Assembly: GCA_913054485.1 (NCBI GenBank) | Contig: CAJXHQ010000074.1 | Span: forward strand, 1-9,747 | Length of the DNA stretch: 9,747 bases | DNA from: an uncultured Paracoccaceae bacterium | GTDB taxonomy: Bacteria > Pseudomonadota > Alphaproteobacteria > Rhodobacterales > Rhodobacteraceae | Reading direction: 5' to 3' | In this document: positions 1 through 7,498 of the stretch, piece by piece | How positions within the stretch are numbered: the stretch's first letter is position 1 | Layout: the number at the start of each line of letters is the position of its first letter | Made by a program: the position numbers and the translations under genes | The notes under the pieces: generated by a model | Seen by the model: only the letters and a program-made list of their open reading frames with translations | Databases searched by the model: none | What the model was told of the DNA's origin: nothing

Positions 1-31
1 GGTTACTAGGCGGACTTCCGCAAGGTCAACA

Positions 32-60
32 TTGCTGCAAAAACCGCCTCCTCACTAGCC
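32..60 (+). promoter_or_regulatory. Putative sigma70-type promoter of the first FadL-like gene
   Basis: A TTGCTG box (32-37), a 17-bp spacer and CTAGCC (55-60) lie about 50 bp before the ATG at 112. The -10 box is weak alone. The call rests on the paralogous gene downstream having the same layout (TTGATC, 17 bp, CTAGCG) and sharing the pattern CCTCnnnACTAGC around the -10. Just upstream, 10-21 is a small perfect palindrome (GCGGA-CT-TCCGC) that could be an operator half or chance. Confidence 0.4.
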
Positions 61-111
61 TTGGTCGGCAACGCGCCAACGAGCGCGTCAGACGTCACGA
101 GGAGGACAGAC

Positions 112-1209
112 ATGAAACACACAATCAAAGCCGCTGCCGCGCTTGCAATTGCAAGCGGAGCAGCCCAGGCGGGGGGCCTGGACAAATCCGGTCAGAAGCT
201 GGACCCCTTCTTTGAGAAGGGCACTTATGCGGAGTTCGCAGTTGTCGCTGCGCGGCCCAGCGTTGACGGCACGGACCCCGGCTCAAATCCTTCGGGCAAC
301 GTGCCGAACTCGTCAGTGACCTTTTCCGGTGCCTTCAAGACTGATCTGGGCGAACAAACCAGCTTTGCGCTGATTTACGACAAACCCTTTGCAGCGGACA
401 TCGGCTACCTGAGCGGAACGGGGCACGCGCTGGCCGGCACCACCGCAGAGCTTAACGCCCATGCCCTAACAGGCATTCTGCGCTACAAATTCGACAACAA
501 CGTCAGCGTCTACGGCGGCCTGCGCGCTCAGACTCTGGAGGCTACCGCCCATAAAATAGTGAATGCTGGCGCAGTGGACTACTCAGTCACTGCGGAGAAC
601 GATCAGGCCTTTGGCTATGTAGCCGGGGTTGCCTGGGAGAACCCGAAGAAAGCCATGCGGGTGTCGCTGACCTATAACTCCACGGTCAAACACAAAAACG
701 CGACCTTCGAAGACCTGGTTGCGGGTCCGGGTGCTCCGGCCTCCGGGAACTCGACCACAGAGATCGAAACACCGCAGTCGGTGAACCTCAACCTCAAGAC
801 GGCCGTGAACCGGAAAACAATCGTTTTTGCGGGCGCACGCTGGGTTGACTGGTCGAGCTTCGAAATTGCCCCGGCAATCCATAACGGCAACCTGGGCGGG
901 GCATTCCTGTCGTACGATTCCGACCGGATCACCTACAATATCGGTGTAGGCCGCGCCTTCAGCAAGAAACTGTCCGGGTCCTTTGCGATCACTTATGAGC
1001 CTTCCAACGGCCAGCTTACAGGCAACCTTGGCCCGGTAGACGGGCGGACCGCTCTCACCGCCGGGCTACGGTACAAAATGGACAAGTCCTTTATTCAGGC
1101 TGGCGCTACATACGCGCTGCTGGGTGATGCCACGACAAAAAGCATCGGCTCCTCCTTCACCGACAACACTGCCTTCGGCGTCGGCATCAAGTTCGGCCGC
1201 TGGTTCTAA
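112..1209 (+). CDS. FadL/OMPP1/TodX-type outer membrane transport protein, first tandem copy
   Basis: Predicted 365-residue outer membrane beta-barrel of the FadL family, which passes long-chain fatty acids or other hydrophobic molecules across the outer membrane. ATG 112 is preferred over an upstream TTG at 61 because AGGAGG (100-105) sits 5 nt before it and a clean signal peptide then begins the protein: basic MKHTIK, an Ala-rich core, and cleavage after residue 20 (AAQA before GG). The rest alternates short polar and aromatic stretches typical of barrel strands and ends in GRWF, the terminal Phe expected for recognition by the outer membrane assembly machinery. I see no clear NPA motif of the classical FadL N-terminal hatch, so the substrate is uncertain. 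It has its own terminator and is followed by a close paralogue (shared RWVDWSSFEIAPA and GILRYKFD). The family call is fairly secure; the substrate is not. Confidence 0.85.
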   Translation: MKHTIKAAAALAIASGAAQAGGLDKSGQKLDPFFEKGTYAEFAVVAARPSVDGTDPGSNPSGNVPNSSVTFSGAFKTDLGEQTSFALIYDKPFAADIGYLSGTGHALAGTTAELNAHALTGILRYKFDNNVSVYGGLRAQTLEATAHKIVNAGAVDYSVTAENDQAFGYVAGVAWENPKKAMRVSLTYNSTVKHKNATFEDLVAGPGAPASGNSTTEIETPQSVNLNLKTAVNRKTIVFAGARWVDWSSFEIAPAIHNGNLGGAFLSYDSDRITYNIGVGRAFSKKLSGSFAITYEPSNGQLTGNLGPVDGRTALTAGLRYKMDKSFIQAGATYALLGDATTKSIGSSFTDNTAFGVGIKFGRWF

Positions 1210-1231
1210 TATCTGAACATGAACCCTTTTT

Positions 1232-1261
1232 CGGCTCCGGTGAAAACCGGGGCCGTTTTTT
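1232..1261 (+). terminator. Intrinsic terminator after the first FadL-like gene
   Basis: CGGCTCCGGT (1232-1241) pairs with ACCGGGGCCG (1246-1255), ten pairs with one G-U wobble, around a GAAA tetraloop, followed by six T (1256-1261). It begins 22 nt after the stop codon, which separates this gene from the paralogue downstream. Confidence 0.9.
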
Positions 1262-1360
1262 GATTCTTCCCCAAGCAGGTACCACCTAGAAGGCAAGGCT
1301 GGGTCCACCTCACCGCCTATGCGGCAATCCCCCCGGCTTTGGCCAAGGCCTTGAAACCCC

Positions 1361-1374
1361 TTACGTTTACGTAA
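1361..1374. promoter_or_regulatory. Perfect 14-bp palindrome TTACGT-TT-ACGTAA, candidate operator
   Basis: TTACGT (1361-1366) and ACGTAA (1369-1374) are exact inverted repeats around TT, about 63 bp upstream of the putative -35 box of the second FadL-like gene. The form resembles the ACGT-cored palindromes reported for LiuR-type MerR regulators of branched-chain amino acid and fatty acid catabolism, which would fit a fatty-acid porin. That assignment is from memory of the motif and is an inference. Confidence 0.45.
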
Positions 1375-1400
1375 TCACCCCTGGCGTCACCCGCCCCAAA

Positions 1401-1416
1401 TGTCAAATTTGTGACA
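1401..1416. promoter_or_regulatory. Inverted repeat TGTCA-N6-TGACA, candidate operator
   Basis: TGTCA (1401-1405) and TGACA (1412-1416) form 5-bp arms around AATTTG. The site ends 20 bp upstream of the putative -35 box at 1437. Spacing and size suit a homodimeric helix-turn-helix regulator. The arms differ from the CRP consensus (TGTGA-N6-TCACA) and from FNR (TTGAT-N4-ATCAA), so no regulator is named. Confidence 0.35.
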
Positions 1417-1436
1417 AACTTGCCGCCACGGCATCG

Positions 1437-1465
1437 TTGATCGGGGGAATTCCTCTGAACTAGCG
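1437..1465 (+). promoter_or_regulatory. Putative sigma70-type promoter of the second FadL-like gene
   Basis: TTGATC (1437-1442), a 17-bp spacer and CTAGCG (1460-1465) lie 41 bp before the ATG at 1507. The same -35/-10 layout and the surrounding CCTCnnnACTAGC occur before the first FadL-like gene, which supports descent from a duplicated promoter. Confidence 0.4.
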
Positions 1466-1506
1466 TCCGGTTTTAATACGAAAAAAATACCTGTGGGAGG
1501 TAATGA

Positions 1507-2601
1507 ATGACCAAGGTTTGGTTCGCCGCTGCGCTGGCAGCGGTCTCAGCAAGTCCGGCCTACGCGGGAGGGATTGACCGTTCCAATCAGTCGATTGCGC
1601 CGCTTTTTGAAGACGGAAACTACGCGGAAATTTCCTTTGGCAGCGTCAATCCGGATATCTCCGGAACTGCTGCCGGCTCCTTTTCCGGCAATATGGTGGA
1701 CAGCTATCTGCAGGCCGGGGCCGCCTATAAACAGGATTTTTCAGATCGGCTGAGTTTTGCGCTGATCTATGACCAGCCCTATGGCGCGGATGTCGCCTAT
1801 CCGTCCGGCACCACCTATGCTTTCACCGGTGCAAACGCTGAGCTTCGCTCGCTTGCGCTGTCGGGCATTTTGCGCTACAAGTTCGACGGCGGATTCAGCG
1901 TGCATGGCGGGCTGAGGGCATAGACGCTGGAAGCCGAGATCGCGATTCCCACTCTGCCGACCGCGGGATACACCGCCTCGGGCAGCCGCGATCAGGGGTT
2001 CGGCTATCTTGCCGGGGTTGCCTATGAGAAGCCCGAGATCGCGCTTCGTGTCGCCCTGACCTATTACTCGGAAGTCGAGCATGAGCTGGCCACAACCGAG
2101 ACCTCTGTCTTGGGCGCCAACAACCCGTCGACAACGGTTGTCGACACGCCCGAGGCTATCAATCTGGATTTTCAGACCGGCATCGCCGCAGACACGCTGC
2201 TGTTCGGCGGCATCCGCTGGGTCGACTGGTCCTCGTTCGAGATCGCACCGGCCGATTACGGCACCATCACCACGCGCCCCATCCTGTCCTATGTGAACGA
2301 TACCATCACCTATCGGCTGGGGGTCGGCCGCCAGCTCAACGAAAACTGGTCGGTCTCGGCGGCGCTGACCTATGAGAAGCACCAGGACGAGTTTTTCACC
2401 AACCTCGGCCCTAAGGACGGCCTGCTGGGGCTCACCCTGGGGGCGCGCTACCGGATGGACAACATGGTGATTTCAGGCGGCATCAACTACACCGATATCG
2501 GCAATGCCAAGACCGTTGTCAGCCCGACCGGGCCGGTTCTCTCCGATTTCTCGGACAATTCCGCCATCGGGGCCGGCATCAAGATCGGCTATTATTTCTG
2601 A
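1507..2601 (+). pseudogene. FadL/OMPP1-type outer membrane protein, second copy, interrupted by in-frame TAG
   Basis: Read through one stop codon, this is a 364-residue homologue of the preceding gene, almost the same length. GGGAGG (1495-1500) precedes ATG 1507 by 6 nt. The signal peptide is MTKVWFAAALAAVSASPAYA, cut before GG. After 138 codons, ending GGLRA, a TAG at 1921-1923 interrupts the frame. The same frame then runs on for 225 codons (TLEAEI... to GYYF) and keeps the barrel pattern and terminal Phe. In the intact paralogue the aligned codon is CAG (529-531, GGLRA-Q-TLEA), so one C-to-T change explains it. No other lesion is seen, and the gene keeps its promoter and terminator. It may be a recent pseudogene, a sequencing error, or a suppressed amber codon. 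The 138-residue product alone could not form a complete barrel. Internal ATGs such as 2110 lack a signal peptide and are unlikely to be real starts. Confidence 0.85.
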
Positions 2602-2626
2602 AGCAGAACAAACCCATCGGGCAGCA

Positions 2627-2659
2627 GGCCCCGGCCCCCCGGCCGGGGCCGTTTTGTTT
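2627..2659 (+). terminator. Intrinsic terminator after the second FadL-like gene
   Basis: GGCCCCGGCC (2627-2636) and GGCCGGGGCC (2641-2650) form a perfect 10-bp GC stem with a CCCC loop, followed by GTTTTGTTT. It begins 26 nt after the stop codon. Confidence 0.88.
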
Positions 2660-2712
2660 GACCCTGCCGCGCGCACTGGCTAGCAAGGCGGTGTAACAGG
2701 CAGGAACAGACG

Positions 2713-3576
2713 ATGTTCTACAAATCGGCACAGGACTGGCGCGATGCGCCGCAGAAACGGGTTCTCTTCTTCGGAATGAGCGGCCTTGGCAAAACCTATG
2801 TTTCCAACGTGCTGCGCGACACCGGCAACTGGTTCCACTATTCGATCGATTACCGCATCGGCACCCGCTACATGGGCGAATATATTGCTGACAACGCCAA
2901 GGCCGAGGCGATGAAGGTGCCCTTTCTGCGCGATCTGCTGCTGTCGGATTCGATCTATATCGGCTCCAATATCACCTTCGAGATCCTGACCCCCGTAGCG
3001 GCCTATCTCGGTAAGCCGGGCGATGCGGCCAAGGGCGGGCTGGAATTCAGCGAGTACCAGCGCCGTCAGGACCAGTTCCGCATGGCCGAGATCCACGCGC
3101 TTCTGGATACCGAGTATTTTGCGTCGCGTGCGCAGCGGCTGTATGACTACCCGCATTTCATCTGCGACACTGGCGCGTCGATCTGCGAATGGGTCGATGG
3201 AAACAACGCCGATGACCCGATCCTGAAGGAACTCAGCAAGCACACGCTGATGGTCTGGATCAAAGGCGACGAAGCCCATACCGAGGAACTGGTGCGCCGC
3301 TTCGACCGGGCGCCCAAGCCGATGTCATACCAGCCGGAGTTCCTGCTGCGCGTCTGGGAAGATTACCTTAAGGAAAGCGGCGTAAAAGAAGCCAATGTGG
3401 ACCCCGATCACTTCCTGCGCTGGACCTATGCCCAGGCGCTGGCCCACCGCCAGCCGCGCTATGCCGCGATGGCTGCGAACTGGGGCGTCACAGTTACCGC
3501 CGATGAGATCTCGGCGGTGAAAGATCAGGACAGTTTCGAGGATTTGATCGCCTCGGCCCTTGAGAAACGCGGCTGA
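2713..3576 (+). CDS. P-loop ATPase or kinase-like protein of unknown function
   Basis: A 287-residue soluble protein without signal peptide or membrane segment. A Walker A motif, GMSGLGKT (residues 21-28), follows a hydrophobic strand (RVLFF). SIDYRIG (44-50) after the first helix recalls the acidic/basic substrate site of small P-loop kinases. [13 protein letters not shown] (148-160) could supply the Walker B strand with Asp152, and LMVWIKGD (179-186) a later core strand. The C-terminal third is helical and rich in charged and aromatic residues. I do not recognise a defined family beyond ATPase, and the substrate is unknown. The start at ATG 2713 has a modest AGGAA (2702-2706). It lies 59 nt upstream of the MetA gene on the same strand with no terminator between, so co-transcription is likely, but no functional link to methionine synthesis can be read from the sequence. 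Confidence 0.75.
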   Translation: MFYKSAQDWRDAPQKRVLFFGMSGLGKTYVSNVLRDTGNWFHYSIDYRIGTRYMGEYIADNAKAEAMKVPFLRDLLLSDSIYIGSNITFEILTPVAAYLGKPGDAAKGGLEFSEYQRRQDQFRMAEIHALLDTEYFASRAQRLYDYPHFICDTGASICEWVDGNNADDPILKELSKHTLMVWIKGDEAHTEELVRRFDRAPKPMSYQPEFLLRVWEDYLKESGVKEANVDPDHFLRWTYAQALAHRQPRYAAMAANWGVTVTADEISAVKDQDSFEDLIASALEKRG

Positions 3577-3635
3577 ACCGGATATCCCGGCCCTTCCGCT
3601 ATAACGCACTAATTTCCAGAATTCAGGACAGACCC

Positions 3636-4553
3636 ATGCCCATCAAGATCCCCGCAGACCTTCCAGCCTTCGACGTTCTGACGAACGAAGGCGTGATGGT
3701 CATGTCGCCGGATCAGGCGGCGCGGCAGGATATCCGGCCCTTGAAAATCGGCCTTCTGAACCTGATGCCGAAGAAGATCCAAACCGAGAACCAGTTCGCG
3801 CGGCTGATCGGCGCCACGCCTCTGCAGATCGAGCTGAGCCTGATCCGCATGAGCGAGCACCGCACCAAGAACACCGCGGCTGAACATATGGCCGAGTTCT
3901 ACCGCCCCTTTCAGGATGTGAAGGACCAGAAGTTCGACGGGCTGATCATCACCGGCGCCCCGATCGAGCATCTGGACTTTGATGCCGTCACCTACTGGGA
4001 AGAGATGGAAGAGGTCTTTGAGTGGACCCAGACCAATGTCCAGTCCACCTTTGGCGTCTGCTGGGGCGGCATGGCGATGATCAACCATTTCCACGGGGTG
4101 AAGAAACACATTCTGGACGCCAAGGCCTTTGGCTGCTTCCGGCATCACAATCTGGACCATGCCTCGCCCTTCCTGCGGGGCTTTTCGGATGATTGCGTGA
4201 TCCCGGTCTCCCGCTGGACCGAGATGCGCCAGGACGAGATCGACGCCTGCGACGGGCTGAAGACCCTCCTGTCCAGCGATGATGTCGGCCCCGCACTGGT
4301 GCAGGATGACAAGCACCGGGCGCTCTATATCTTCAACCACTTCGAGTATGACGACGATACGCTGAAGCAGGAATACGACCGCGACGTGGCCAATGGCACG
4401 CCGATCAACGTGCCCGTCAACTACTATCCGGATGATGACCCGTCGAAGCCGCCGATGAACCGCTGGCGCAGCCATGCGCATCTGCTCTATGGCAATTGGA
4501 TCAACCAGATCTACCAGTCGACACCCTACGACATGAATGAAATCGGCCGCTGA
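3636..4553 (+). CDS. metA: Homoserine O-acyltransferase (MetA family), predicted acetyl-CoA specific
   Basis: A 305-residue cytosolic enzyme that activates homoserine by O-acylation, the first committed step of methionine synthesis. The hallmarks fall at the family's canonical numbering: catalytic Cys142 in GVCWGGMA, and His235 and Glu237 in FNHFEYD. The N-terminal block ([20 protein letters not shown], 38-57) and the C-terminal [14 protein letters not shown] are typical. Residue 111 is Glu ([10 protein letters not shown]). In this family Glu111 goes with acetyl-CoA use and Gly111, as in E. coli, with succinyl-CoA. The product is therefore probably O-acetylhomoserine despite the common label 'succinyltransferase' (such enzymes are also called MetAA). 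AGGAC just upstream serves as the ribosome site. The 59-nt leader shows no recognisable SAM riboswitch; it does carry an imperfect palindrome, TCCAGAATTCAGGA (3615-3628), overlapping the ribosome site. Confidence 0.95.
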   Translation: MPIKIPADLPAFDVLTNEGVMVMSPDQAARQDIRPLKIGLLNLMPKKIQTENQFARLIGATPLQIELSLIRMSEHRTKNTAAEHMAEFYRPFQDVKDQKFDGLIITGAPIEHLDFDAVTYWEEMEEVFEWTQTNVQSTFGVCWGGMAMINHFHGVKKHILDAKAFGCFRHHNLDHASPFLRGFSDDCVIPVSRWTEMRQDEIDACDGLKTLLSSDDVGPALVQDDKHRALYIFNHFEYDDDTLKQEYDRDVANGTPINVPVNYYPDDDPSKPPMNRWRSHAHLLYGNWINQIYQSTPYDMNEIGR

Positions 4554-4562
4554 GCCTGCCTG

Positions 4563-4590
4563 ATCCCCGCCCGTCCCGGCGGGGATTTTT
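4563..4590 (+). terminator. Intrinsic terminator after metA
   Basis: ATCCCCGCC (4563-4571) and GGCGGGGAT (4578-4586) form a perfect 9-bp stem with a 6-nt loop, followed by a T run (4586-4590). It begins 10 nt after the metA stop and separates it from the ppk2 block. Confidence 0.9.
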
Positions 4591-4647
4591 GCTTGGTTCC
4601 CCGGCTGTGCTTGATCCCGGCCGCAGCAATGCCAATCTCTTGGTAAA

Positions 4648-4663
4648 GGGAATTAACATTCCC
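4648..4663. promoter_or_regulatory. Perfect 16-bp palindrome upstream of ppk2-tetR, candidate TetR operator
   Basis: GGGAAT (4648-4653) and ATTCCC (4658-4663) are exact inverted repeats around TAAC, 40 bp before the ppk2 start codon. Size and position fit an operator for the TetR/AcrR regulator encoded in the same transcription unit, since TetR-family genes often autoregulate. TTAACA (4653-4658) within it, 17 bp before TAAGGT (4676-4681), could be a weak promoter, which would place the palindrome over the -35 box; that part is tentative. Confidence 0.45.
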
Positions 4664-4703
4664 GGCTGAGCGTAATAAGGTGTTGAGGACAGGAGGATTT
4701 CAC

Positions 4704-5573
4704 ATGCAGCTGCCGTTCAACGGTGCCATCAGCGCATATTTTGAGGATGCCGCCCCCGATGAAGTCCGGGACCGGATCCGCAAGGGCAGCAAGAACGACA
4801 TCCTCAGCCCCTCCTACCCCTACCGCGACCGCATGAGCCGCAAGGATTATGAAGAGGCCATCGAACCGCTGCAGGTCGAACTGGTCAAGATGCAGGCCTG
4901 GCTGAAGCAGAGCGGCCAGCGCGTGGCGGTGATCTTTGAGGGCCGCGATGCGGCCGGCAAGGGCGGCACAATCAAACGTTTCCGCGAGAACCTGAACCCG
5001 CGCGGCGCGCGGGGAGTGGCGCTGCCAAAACCCTCGGAAGCGGAACAGACGCAATGGTATTTCCAGCGCTATATCAGCCACTTGCCCGCCGGAGGTGAGG
5101 TCACCTTCTTTGACCGCAGCTGGTACAACCGCGGCGTCGTGGAGAAGGTTTTCGGCTTTTGCAACGATCAGCAGCGCGAACGCTTCTTCCGGCAGGTGGT
5201 GCCGTTTGAACAGGCGCTTGCCGACGATGGGGTGAAACTCTTCAAGCTCTGGCTCAACGTTGGGCGCGCCGAACAGCTGCGCCGCTTTCTGGCGCGCGAG
5301 AACGATCCGCTGAAACAGTGGAAACTGTCGGGCATCGACGTGAAGGGGCTGGAACGCTGGGAAGACTACACCGATGCCATTGGCGAAACATTGACCCGCA
5401 GCCACAGCAGCGCCTGCCCCTGGACGGTGGTGCGCGCGGACGACAAGCGCCGTGCGCGGCTGGCCGCCATCCGCAGCGTGCTGCACGGGCTGGACTACGA
5501 CAACAAGGACAAAGGCGCATTGGGCAAGGTCGATACGAAAATCTGCGGCGGGCCGGATCTCTGGGATGCCTAA
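4704..5573 (+). CDS. ppk2: Polyphosphate kinase 2 (PPK2), single-domain
   Basis: A 289-residue cytosolic enzyme of the PPK2 family, which transfers phosphate between polyphosphate and nucleotides, in many members favouring nucleotide synthesis from polyphosphate. The Walker A motif is GRDAAGKGG (80-88) after the strand VAVIFE. The Walker B region is [18 protein letters not shown] (135-152). The lid region [15 protein letters not shown] (193-207) carries the conserved Arg and Lys residues. The C-terminus contains the family's [14 protein letters not shown] block. Length matches a one-domain PPK2. ATG 4704 is chosen because AGGAGG (4691-4696) lies 7 nt before it; a GTG at 4680 gives an extension upstream of that site. 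The last 8 nt overlap the next gene. Whether GDP, ADP or a monophosphate is the preferred acceptor cannot be decided by eye. Confidence 0.95.
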   Translation: MQLPFNGAISAYFEDAAPDEVRDRIRKGSKNDILSPSYPYRDRMSRKDYEEAIEPLQVELVKMQAWLKQSGQRVAVIFEGRDAAGKGGTIKRFRENLNPRGARGVALPKPSEAEQTQWYFQRYISHLPAGGEVTFFDRSWYNRGVVEKVFGFCNDQQRERFFRQVVPFEQALADDGVKLFKLWLNVGRAEQLRRFLARENDPLKQWKLSGIDVKGLERWEDYTDAIGETLTRSHSSACPWTVVRADDKRRARLAAIRSVLHGLDYDNKDKGALGKVDTKICGGPDLWDA

Positions 5574-6183
5574 ACGCGGCTATCATCACGGCAACCTGCG
5601 CCAGGCACTGGTCGAGGCCGCCCTGCGCCTGATCGAGGTGAAGGGGCCGACCGGCTTCACCCTGTCCGAGGCCGCCAAACAGGCCGGCGTTACCCCGGCT
5701 GCCGTCTACCGCCACTTTGAGGGCCGCGAGGATCTGATCGCCGAGGCCGCCCGCCAGGGTTTCATCATGTTCGCCGACCTGATGCAGCACGCCTATGACA
5801 AGTACCAGCCCTCGGCGCTGGCCGCGTTTGAGGCCACGGGCCGCGCCTACCTGGCCTTTGCGCGCAAACATCCGGGCCACTATATCTCGATGTTTGAAAG
5901 CGGCATTTCGGTGAACCGCACGCCGGAACTGGCGGATGCCGCAGCGCGTGCGCGAAATATTCTTGAGCGCGCCGCAGCGGACCTCAGCCAGCATATCCCG
6001 CCGGAAAAACGCCCGCCGGCCTCGATGTTCTCGGCCCATATCCTGGCGATGAGCCACGGGGTGGTCGAACTTTACGCCCGCAACACCCCCGGCACAGCCT
6101 CGCCGTTTCCGCCCGAAGATCTTCTGGAGACCGGCATCGGCATCTACCTGCGCGGGCTTGGCCTGATCGCACCGGACAGCTAA
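5566..6183 (+). CDS. TetR/AcrR-family transcriptional regulator with probable WHG-type C-terminal domain
   Basis: A 205-residue DNA-binding repressor. The N-terminus reads [20 protein letters not shown]. The helix-turn-helix is [21 protein letters not shown] (31-51) followed by [11 protein letters not shown], the classic TetR fold. The helical C-terminus (about 75-205), with the [11 protein letters not shown] segment, resembles the WHG-type ligand domain; the ligand is unknown. ATG 5566 lies inside the end of ppk2 and overlaps it by 8 nt (ATGCCTAA), so translation is probably coupled. A much longer reading frame opens upstream inside ppk2, but the protein signature begins only at this ATG. 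Likely targets are its own operon, through the palindrome at 4648-4663, and possibly the hydrolase gene 52 nt downstream. Confidence 0.9.
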   Translation: MPKRGYHHGNLRQALVEAALRLIEVKGPTGFTLSEAAKQAGVTPAAVYRHFEGREDLIAEAARQGFIMFADLMQHAYDKYQPSALAAFEATGRAYLAFARKHPGHYISMFESGISVNRTPELADAAARARNILERAAADLSQHIPPEKRPPASMFSAHILAMSHGVVELYARNTPGTASPFPPEDLLETGIGIYLRGLGLIAPDS

Positions 6184-6194
6184 CCTGCCCGAAA

Positions 6195-6214
6195 GGCACG
6201 CAAACAGCCGTGCC
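6195..6214 (+). promoter_or_regulatory. Inverted repeat/hairpin in the tetR-hydrolase gap
   Basis: GGCACG (6195-6200) and CGTGCC (6209-6214) are perfect arms around an 8-nt spacer in the 52-nt gap before the lipoprotein gene. No T run follows, so it is not a simple terminator. It could be an mRNA hairpin that adjusts expression or stability within the operon, or an operator. Confidence 0.3.
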
Positions 6215-6235
6215 AAACAAAGGGTGAGGATTGTG

Positions 6236-7498
6236 ATGCGGGCACTATTGGGACTGTGTTTGGCCTTTATGGCAGCCGCTTGCGGTGAAGGATCTTACAA
6301 CGAGATCGACCTGATGCCGCCGCCAACCCTTTATGAGCAGCGCGTGCTGGACCCCTTTGCAGGCCAAAGCCCTAAAGAGGTCGAGACCCACACCCGACTG
6401 TTCTACGCCACCGACCGGCGCATTGCCGGTCCGGAGGACAAACAGCCCCTTTATGCCAATGACCGCGGCGTCGCGCTGCGGGTTGGCACTGTTGATGTGG
6501 CACTGGACCCGCCGGCCACGGATTGGGAAGATCTGCGCGCTATCACCTTTGGCGGCCAGAACGCCGGCCGCAGCATCCGGGTCAGCGGCGCGCAGGAAAT
6601 CGGGCCCCTGCCGTTTTCCGCTGGCGACGGCGCGGGCGGGGACGTGCCGGCTTCGGAAACTGCCGCTGCATCACGGGCCTTCAAAGCGGCCATCAACCGG
6701 CAGCTTGCGCGCTCTGGCAACCGCGATGTCTTCATCTATGTGCATGGCTATAACGTGGATTTTGAATATCCCACGCTGGTCGCCAAGGAGCTGCAGCATT
6801 ACCTTGGCTACCAGGGCGCGTTCATCAGCTACAACTGGCCCGCCACGCCGAACCGCTTTGCTTACCTGCGCGACCTGGAGACCGCCAATGCCACCCGCCG
6901 CAACCTGCGCGAGCTGATCGAGTATCTCAGCGATGAAACCGATGCCCGCCGCATCCACCTGATCGGTTACAGCGCCGGCTCGCGGCTGGGTTTTGAAGTG
7001 GCTTATCAGTTTGCGTTGCAAAACCAGGAGCGCAGCACACCGCGCGCGCGGCTCGGCCAGGTGATTCTGATCGGCAGCGATTTGGACCGGCTTTATTTCG
7101 GGCAGGCGCTGGCCGACGGTCTGCTGGAGGGCATGGACCGGCTGTCAATCTACATGTCCTCCTCGGATGCGGCGCTGAATGTCTCGAAGGTCCTGTTCGG
7201 CGAATACCGCCTGGGCCAGATCACCGGCGAAGACGGCATCCCTGAGCGCATCGAGGCAGAGCTGCTGGCCGAGCCGCGCCTGTCGCTGATCGATGCCAGC
7301 GATGCGCCGGGGGCGGATTTTGGCAATGGGCACTGGTATTTCCGCTCTTCACCTTGGGCCAGCAGCGACATTTTCCTAAGCCTGCTCAGCGGCGCAAGCC
7401 CAGCCGCGCGCGGGCTGGTTCGGGCCGAAGGCCAGGCCTTATGGCAGTTTCCGGAAGACTACCCTGCGCGGCTGGCCTCCGCTCCGGCGCTAAACTAA
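6236..7498 (+). CDS. Lipoprotein with DUF900-type alpha/beta-hydrolase domain
   Basis: A 420-residue predicted serine hydrolase anchored as a lipoprotein. The N-terminus MRALLGLCLAFMAAAC is a short basic and hydrophobic signal, with lipidation expected at Cys16; the -3 residue is Ala rather than Leu, so the lipobox is slightly atypical. LFYATDR (55-61) is a family signature. The hydrolase core runs from about 164: VFIYVHGYNVDF (165-176, oxyanion region), FISYNWPA (197-204), and the nucleophile elbow GYSAGS (244-249) with Ser247. Asp311 in SSSDAAL and His366 in NGHWYF are the likely remaining triad members. ATG 6236 is preferred because GAGG (6226-6229) sits 6 nt before it; GTG at 6224 or 6233 would add only a few residues. 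It probably belongs to the ppk2-tetR transcription unit. The substrate is unknown, and any role with polyphosphate is not shown. Confidence 0.85.
   Translation: MRALLGLCLAFMAAACGEGSYNEIDLMPPPTLYEQRVLDPFAGQSPKEVETHTRLFYATDRRIAGPEDKQPLYANDRGVALRVGTVDVALDPPATDWEDLRAITFGGQNAGRSIRVSGAQEIGPLPFSAGDGAGGDVPASETAAASRAFKAAINRQLARSGNRDVFIYVHGYNVDFEYPTLVAKELQHYLGYQGAFISYNWPATPNRFAYLRDLETANATRRNLRELIEYLSDETDARRIHLIGYSAGSRLGFEVAYQFALQNQERSTPRARLGQVILIGSDLDRLYFGQALADGLLEGMDRLSIYMSSSDAALNVSKVLFGEYRLGQITGEDGIPERIEAELLAEPRLSLIDASDAPGADFGNGHWYFRSSPWASSDIFLSLLSGASPAARGLVRAEGQALWQFPEDYPARLASAPALN

Noticed and set aside
1401..1416. CRP or FNR binding site
   Set aside because: The arms TGTCA/TGACA differ from both consensus half-sites, so only a generic inverted repeat is claimed.
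1741..2382. A 213-codon open frame on the - strand across the second FadL-like gene
   Set aside because: It lies antisense to a clearly homologous barrel gene, shows no recognisable domain, and is typical of antisense frames in GC-rich DNA.
2110..2601. ATG 2110 as the start of an independent 163-residue protein
   Set aside because: No ribosome site or signal peptide; it is the C-terminal part of the interrupted barrel and would not reach the outer membrane alone.
3577..3635. SAM riboswitch before metA
   Set aside because: The 59-nt leader is very short and does not show the conserved elements of SAM-II or other SAM riboswitches known upstream of alphaproteobacterial metA.
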